8,971 nt of DNA from DASQPR01 sp035263025 (GTDB lineage: Bacteria; Actinomycetota; Actinomycetes; Mycobacteriales; Micromonosporaceae). The notes beneath the pieces were generated by a model. It made no database searches, was not told where the DNA came from, and was given only the letters and a program-made list of their open reading frames with translations. The stretch is taken from contig DATFRR010000273.1 in assembly GCA_035263025.1 (NCBI GenBank), forward strand, positions 1 through 8,971, written 5' to 3'. A program made the position numbers and the translations under genes. Below, in pieces: positions 6,272 through 8,971 of this stretch. Numbering within the stretch: the first letter of the stretch is position 1; each line of letters opens with the position of its first letter.

Positions 6272-6546
6272 TGCATTCTGACTTGCTAACGCCAACTGAT
6301 GATGCGTCGCCGTAGGAAACGCTGCTCCGCTTCGGACGGTGCCAGCGGCAGTGCGCGTCGTAAGCCTCGGCTGCGCCGCTCGGGTCGCCGCCAACCCACC
6401 GCAGTGCGGCCGGCGTCGCTGACCTGGTTCGGCACGCGCTTCGGCCGTTCTGAGCAGGAGCCACCATTACTCGCCGACAACGTCGGGCCGGATAGATGCA
6501 AGGAACTCACGCGCTGCGGCGTCTTTACCGTCGAGGAGGTGGGTAC
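6272..6546. other. Intergenic region upstream of the sigma factor, no gene seen
   Basis: Open frames on both strands here are rich in Arg, Ser and Pro and show no family resemblance, so I read the stretch as non-coding upstream region for the sigma operon. Near its end GGAACT (6502-6507) and CGTC (6520-6523) recall an ECF promoter, but the spacing is too short to call one. Confidence 0.5.
6535..6539 (+). promoter_or_regulatory. Strong ribosome binding site deciding the sigma-factor start
   Basis: GGAGG lies 7 nt before GTG 6547. It supports that start over the upstream in-frame ATG 6496, which would add 17 residues outside the family alignment. Confidence 0.85.
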
Positions 6547-7086
6547 GTGGATCGTGACATCGAGCAGGACTTCACACAGTTCGTGCGCGATAGCACGCCG
6601 GGGCTGTTTCGGGTCGCGTACGCGCTGACCGGCGAGCGACACGGCGCGGAAGACCTGCTGCAGACGGCCTTCGCCCGCGCCGCGGCGCGATGGTCGCGGA
6701 TCCACGGCGACCCGGAAGCGTATGTGCGGCGGGTGTTGTACCACCAGCACATCACTCGCTGGCGGTACCGGCGGCGGCGCCCTGAGACGCTGATGGCCGA
6801 TGTCCCCGAGCGTGGTCGCCCCGGTGGTGCCCATCCCGATCCGGCCGACCAGACAGTGACGCGGCTGCGCCTACGGGCCGCGCTACAAGCGCTGCCACCG
6901 CGCCAACGGGCCGTCGTCGTCTTGCGCTATCTCGAGGACTTGAGCGAGCGAGAAGTCGCCGACGTGCTTGGCTGTTCGACCGGCACGGTTGCCAGCCAGG
7001 CGTCACGGGCGCTGGCCCGCTTGCGCGCGGGGACGATCGGCGATGCCTCGTCTGATTCCGTCGTAGTACAGGGGGTCTTTCAATGA
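6547..7086 (+). CDS. ECF RNA polymerase sigma factor, SigE family
   Basis: A 179-residue alternative sigma factor that directs core RNA polymerase to a stress or signal regulon. Region 2 spans ~10-75: FTQFVRDSTPGLFRVAYALTG (9-29), ERHGAEDLLQTAFARAAARW (30-49) and AYVRRVLYHQHITRWRYRRR (58-77). An acidic/Pro linker follows, then region 4 at ~109-161, with LPPRQRAVVVLRYLEDLSE (116-134) and the helix-turn-helix VADVLGCSTGTVASQASRAL (137-156). These are the diagnostic strings of the actinobacterial SigE-like ECF family (TIGR02983-type). The usual GTVKSQ is GTVASQ here. Length is typical, with no C-terminal SnoaL-like extension. The start is fixed by GGAGG 7 nt upstream. The stop overlaps the next ATG (ATGA at 7083-7086), a sign of translational coupling with the probable anti-sigma partner. 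Confidence 0.95.
   Translation: MDRDIEQDFTQFVRDSTPGLFRVAYALTGERHGAEDLLQTAFARAAARWSRIHGDPEAYVRRVLYHQHITRWRYRRRRPETLMADVPERGRPGGAHPDPADQTVTRLRLRAALQALPPRQRAVVVLRYLEDLSEREVADVLGCSTGTVASQASRALARLRAGTIGDASSDSVVVQGVFQ
7071..7075 (+). promoter_or_regulatory. Ribosome binding site for the membrane partner inside the sigma gene
   Basis: GGGGG sits 7 nt before ATG 7083, within the last codons of the sigma gene. It fits coupled or re-initiated translation across the ATGA overlap and supports this start. Confidence 0.65.
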
Positions 7087-8171
7087 GTTTTGACACTCGG
7101 TTGCGCGCCGAGCTGCAGGACATCGCCGACGAAGGCATTGTCACCAAGGACTTTGCGGGTACGGCGTGGACGCGTGGTCGCCGGCAGCGCATGCGCCATT
7201 TGGTGGCCACGGTAACGGCTGGCGTGCTCGCCGTGGTCGCGTTCGGCGGCGGCTATGCGTTTCTGGCTAACGGCCACCGTTCGCCATCGATGGTCCCGCC
7301 CGTCGCGGCGACGCAGCCGGCCCACGTCAGCACGGCATCGACGCCGTCGGTCGCGGCTGTTCGTTCGGTGTACTCGGCCGGAGCGATCGCCGTGGGCGGT
7401 GGCTGGGTCATCGGCGGTGGACCGTCCAGCGACGGAACCTGGGTATATGACCGAAGCACGGGCAGGTACGTTGACCTGCACCACACGTATGCGTACCCGG
7501 CGCCAGTGGGAACGTACGTCGCCGTCGAGGACAACGGCGGCGCCGCACGCGATCAACGTATCGGCATCCTGAACCTCGCGAACGGGCAGACGCAGTGGCT
7601 GGCCACCGGCGCGACGTTCCTTGGCGTTGACTGGAATGCCGATGGCACGCAGATCGTCTACCGGTCGCAGACGACCGCCGGTACGACCGCGGTTCACGTG
7701 GCCGATGCCACGACCGGCAACGACCGCACGCTGCCCGCCGTGCCGGACACTGGCTACACGGGTCCGGCTTGGCTACCCGGTCGCGCCGAGTTCGCGATCG
7801 GCGTCGACAATCAGGGCCCGCGGGTGCTCGCGCAGGTGTATGACGCGGCGACCGGCCAGGCGACGGGCACCAGCATCGTGTTCGACACGCTGAACAACTG
7901 GTCACCCGACGGTCGTTACGTCATCCGTACCAGCGACTGCAGCATCGTCGAGGCCGCCAGCGGTTCGGTGGTCGCCCACGTGGGGGCGGACTGCTACGGA
8001 TCCCGCGTGTACTGGGTGGGCAACGACAGCGTGGTCAGTTTGCGCTACGGCTCGAAGGCCGACGATGCCTGGGTCCGGTACGACCTGAATGGAAACGAGG
8101 TCGCGGTGGTCCCCATGCCGAAGGAGTTCGGTGTCGACGAGGCGCACACCTACACGCTTGTCAAGAACTGA
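7083..8171 (+). CDS. Single-pass membrane protein with extracytoplasmic beta-propeller-like domain, probable anti-sigma factor/sensor
   Basis: A 362-residue protein that probably holds or releases the SigE-type sigma factor encoded just upstream. Residues 1-38 are a short charged cytoplasmic segment (LRAELQDIADEG, then RGRRQRMRH), the likely sigma contact. One membrane span lies at ~39-61 (Val/Ala/Gly-rich), with the basic side in the cytoplasm. A Thr/Pro/Ala-rich linker (~62-92) leads to a ~270-residue exported domain. This domain has WD40/PD40-like strands, best seen at GVDWNADGTQIVYRS (181-195) and NNWSPDGRYVIRTS (271-284), plus repeated YD-x-x-TG turns, so a TolB-like propeller is likely. 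Two Cys, 286 and 304, could form a disulfide. No zinc-binding H-x3-C-x2-C anti-sigma motif is present. This architecture next to SigE-family sigma genes is common in actinobacteria (family knowledge). The anti-sigma role is inferred from position; the signal sensed is unknown. Confidence 0.85.
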   Translation: MSFDTRLRAELQDIADEGIVTKDFAGTAWTRGRRQRMRHLVATVTAGVLAVVAFGGGYAFLANGHRSPSMVPPVAATQPAHVSTASTPSVAAVRSVYSAGAIAVGGGWVIGGGPSSDGTWVYDRSTGRYVDLHHTYAYPAPVGTYVAVEDNGGAARDQRIGILNLANGQTQWLATGATFLGVDWNADGTQIVYRSQTTAGTTAVHVADATTGNDRTLPAVPDTGYTGPAWLPGRAEFAIGVDNQGPRVLAQVYDAATGQATGTSIVFDTLNNWSPDGRYVIRTSDCSIVEAASGSVVAHVGADCYGSRVYWVGNDSVVSLRYGSKADDAWVRYDLNGNEVAVVPMPKEFGVDEAHTYTLVKN

Positions 8172-8183
8172 CAATCGCCGAAA

Positions 8184-8218
8184 CCCGGTGTCCTCCGATC
8201 GCTTTGGAGGGCACCGGG
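8184..8218 (+). terminator. Terminator hairpin after the sigma operon
   Basis: CCCGGTGTCCTCC (8184-8196) pairs with GGAGGGCACCGGG (8206-8218) over 13 bp with one G-T wobble, around a 9-nt loop. It begins 12 nt after the stop at 8171. No T run follows. This is the strongest hairpin in the window and should separate the sigma operon from the nucleotidyltransferase gene. Confidence 0.85.
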
Positions 8219-8268
8219 CGTCGTCACTTGACGTGGACGATCCTCAACACCTCGCCGAGAATGTCCCC

Positions 8269-8971
8269 ATGGCAGATCAACGCACCGGCCAGCTGCTCAA
8301 CCGCTTCGTCGGTGCCGTCCTGCCAGTCGTGCCGGTGGTCTCGGTATGGGCACACGGGTCACTCGCTGGAGGTGATTACCAGCCCGGCCGCAGCGACCTC
8401 GACCTGATCGCCGTCCTTGGTCGGTCATGCACGGCAGCCGAGGAACAGCAGCTTGGCGATGTGCACGAGCTGCTGGGCAGTGTCATCCCCCTCGCAGCGA
8501 AGCTGCATTGCAGCTATCCCGTGGCCGCAGATTTGGACGATCCCACACACTCACATCTCACGTGGGCTCACGAGGAGGTAATGCGCCGACGGATCACACC
8601 GGTGGCCAGGCGTGAACTGCACGACTTCGGACTCGTGTTATATGGCCCGCCGCCAACTGGCCTCCTGCCGCTCGTGACCGACGGCCAGCTCGCTGATTTC
8701 GTCGTTGAGGACCTGCAGAGCTTCTGGCGGCCGGCCCTGGACCACCCGGAGCGGTGGAGGCGCGACGTCTGGGTCGACCTCGGCCTGCTGACCCTGGCCA
8801 GAGCAACAGCGACGTTGCGGGACGGCAGGCTGATCACCAAGGCCGAGGCCCTCAACGTACTCACCGAACTGGGCGCCCCCAGCGACGTCGTGAACGACAT
8901 CAGGAAACGGCGCTATGGCGACCCCGGACCCGCCAGTGAGCAGTGGATCATCCGCCGCGCAGAGCTGACGC
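8269..8971 (+). CDS. AadA-like nucleotidyltransferase, partial at right edge
   Basis: The first 234 residues of a nucleotidyltransferase resembling aminoglycoside adenylyltransferases (AadA/ANT), which transfer AMP to a small-molecule hydroxyl. The N-terminal domain has the pol-beta-type motif AHGSLAGGDYQPGRSDLDLI (28-47), with Gly30-Ser31 and the metal-binding Asp43 and Asp45. The C-terminal helical part resembles the AadA C-domain: GLVLYGP (121-127), LLTLARATATLRDGRLITK (173-191), then GAPSDVV and RKRRYGD (202-218). Where AadA has its catalytic Glu87 (an EVT strand), this protein reads AAKLHCSY (76-83) with no acidic residue. It may therefore act on another substrate or be altered; that is inference from memory, not a computed alignment. 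ATG 8269 has a weak ribosome site; in-frame GTG 8233 is an alternative (+12 residues). It lies beyond the sigma-operon terminator, so it is probably transcribed separately. Confidence 0.82.
   Translation, partial: MADQRTGQLLNRFVGAVLPVVPVVSVWAHGSLAGGDYQPGRSDLDLIAVLGRSCTAAEEQQLGDVHELLGSVIPLAAKLHCSYPVAADLDDPTHSHLTWAHEEVMRRRITPVARRELHDFGLVLYGPPPTGLLPLVTDGQLADFVVEDLQSFWRPALDHPERWRRDVWVDLGLLTLARATATLRDGRLITKAEALNVLTELGAPSDVVNDIRKRRYGDPGPASEQWIIRRAELT

Noticed and set aside
6399..6409. CCGCAGTGCGG palindrome as a possible hairpin
   Set aside because: A one-base loop cannot close such a stem, and no paired element lies nearby.
6286..6834. 182-residue minus-strand open frame covering the gap before the sigma gene
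   Set aside because: Most of it is antisense to the sigma factor, and the remaining part shows no recognisable domain. I could not support a gene there.
1..8971. Search for tRNA genes, CRISPR arrays, insertion sequences and att-like repeats
   Set aside because: By eye no cloverleaf, regularly spaced repeat array, transposase or flanking target-site duplication was found. The only direct repeat is the one at 4078-4155.

Overview
The window is GC-rich DNA with GTG and ATG starts. Its families are typical of Actinobacteria: an AfsR/SARP-type regulator, a SigE-family ECF sigma factor with a beta-propeller membrane partner, and a candidate leaderless GTG gene. A high-GC actinobacterium is the best guess; the genus cannot be told from this stretch. 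No tRNA, rRNA, CRISPR array, insertion sequence or phage gene was seen.

Layout from left to right. (1) Positions 1-2576, minus strand: the N-terminal ~858 residues of a large SARP/BTAD - NB-ARC - TPR regulator that runs off the left edge. (2) Positions 2577-2768: a divergent promoter region. Positions 2769-3254, plus strand: a small secreted four-cysteine protein of unknown function. (3) Positions 3255-3466: a convergent gap with three hairpins. (4) Positions 5318 to 3467, minus strand: a two-gene unit of a FUSC-like multi-pass membrane protein followed by an isoprenylcysteine carboxyl methyltransferase (ICMT)-like membrane methyltransferase. A GC-rich direct repeat fills the gap between them. 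(5) Positions 5319-5595: a divergent gap with palindromes and a strong hairpin. (6) Positions 5596-6234, plus strand: a soluble class I SAM-dependent methyltransferase, probably on a leaderless transcript, closed by a hairpin terminator. (7) Positions 6547-8171, plus strand: an ECF sigma factor and its translationally coupled membrane partner (probable anti-sigma or sensor), closed by a near-perfect 13-bp hairpin. (8) Positions 8269 to the right edge, plus strand: a partial AadA-like nucleotidyltransferase.

The window reads as five or six short, independent transcription units rather than one pathway. Two are regulatory: the SARP with its divergent secreted neighbour, and the sigma/anti-sigma pair. 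Two carry membrane or SAM-methylation functions. I found no convincing new multi-gene system. The least explained items are the secreted four-Cys protein beside the SARP, the in-frame 48-bp-period repeat before the ICMT-like gene, and the nucleotidyltransferase that seems to lack the AadA catalytic glutamate.
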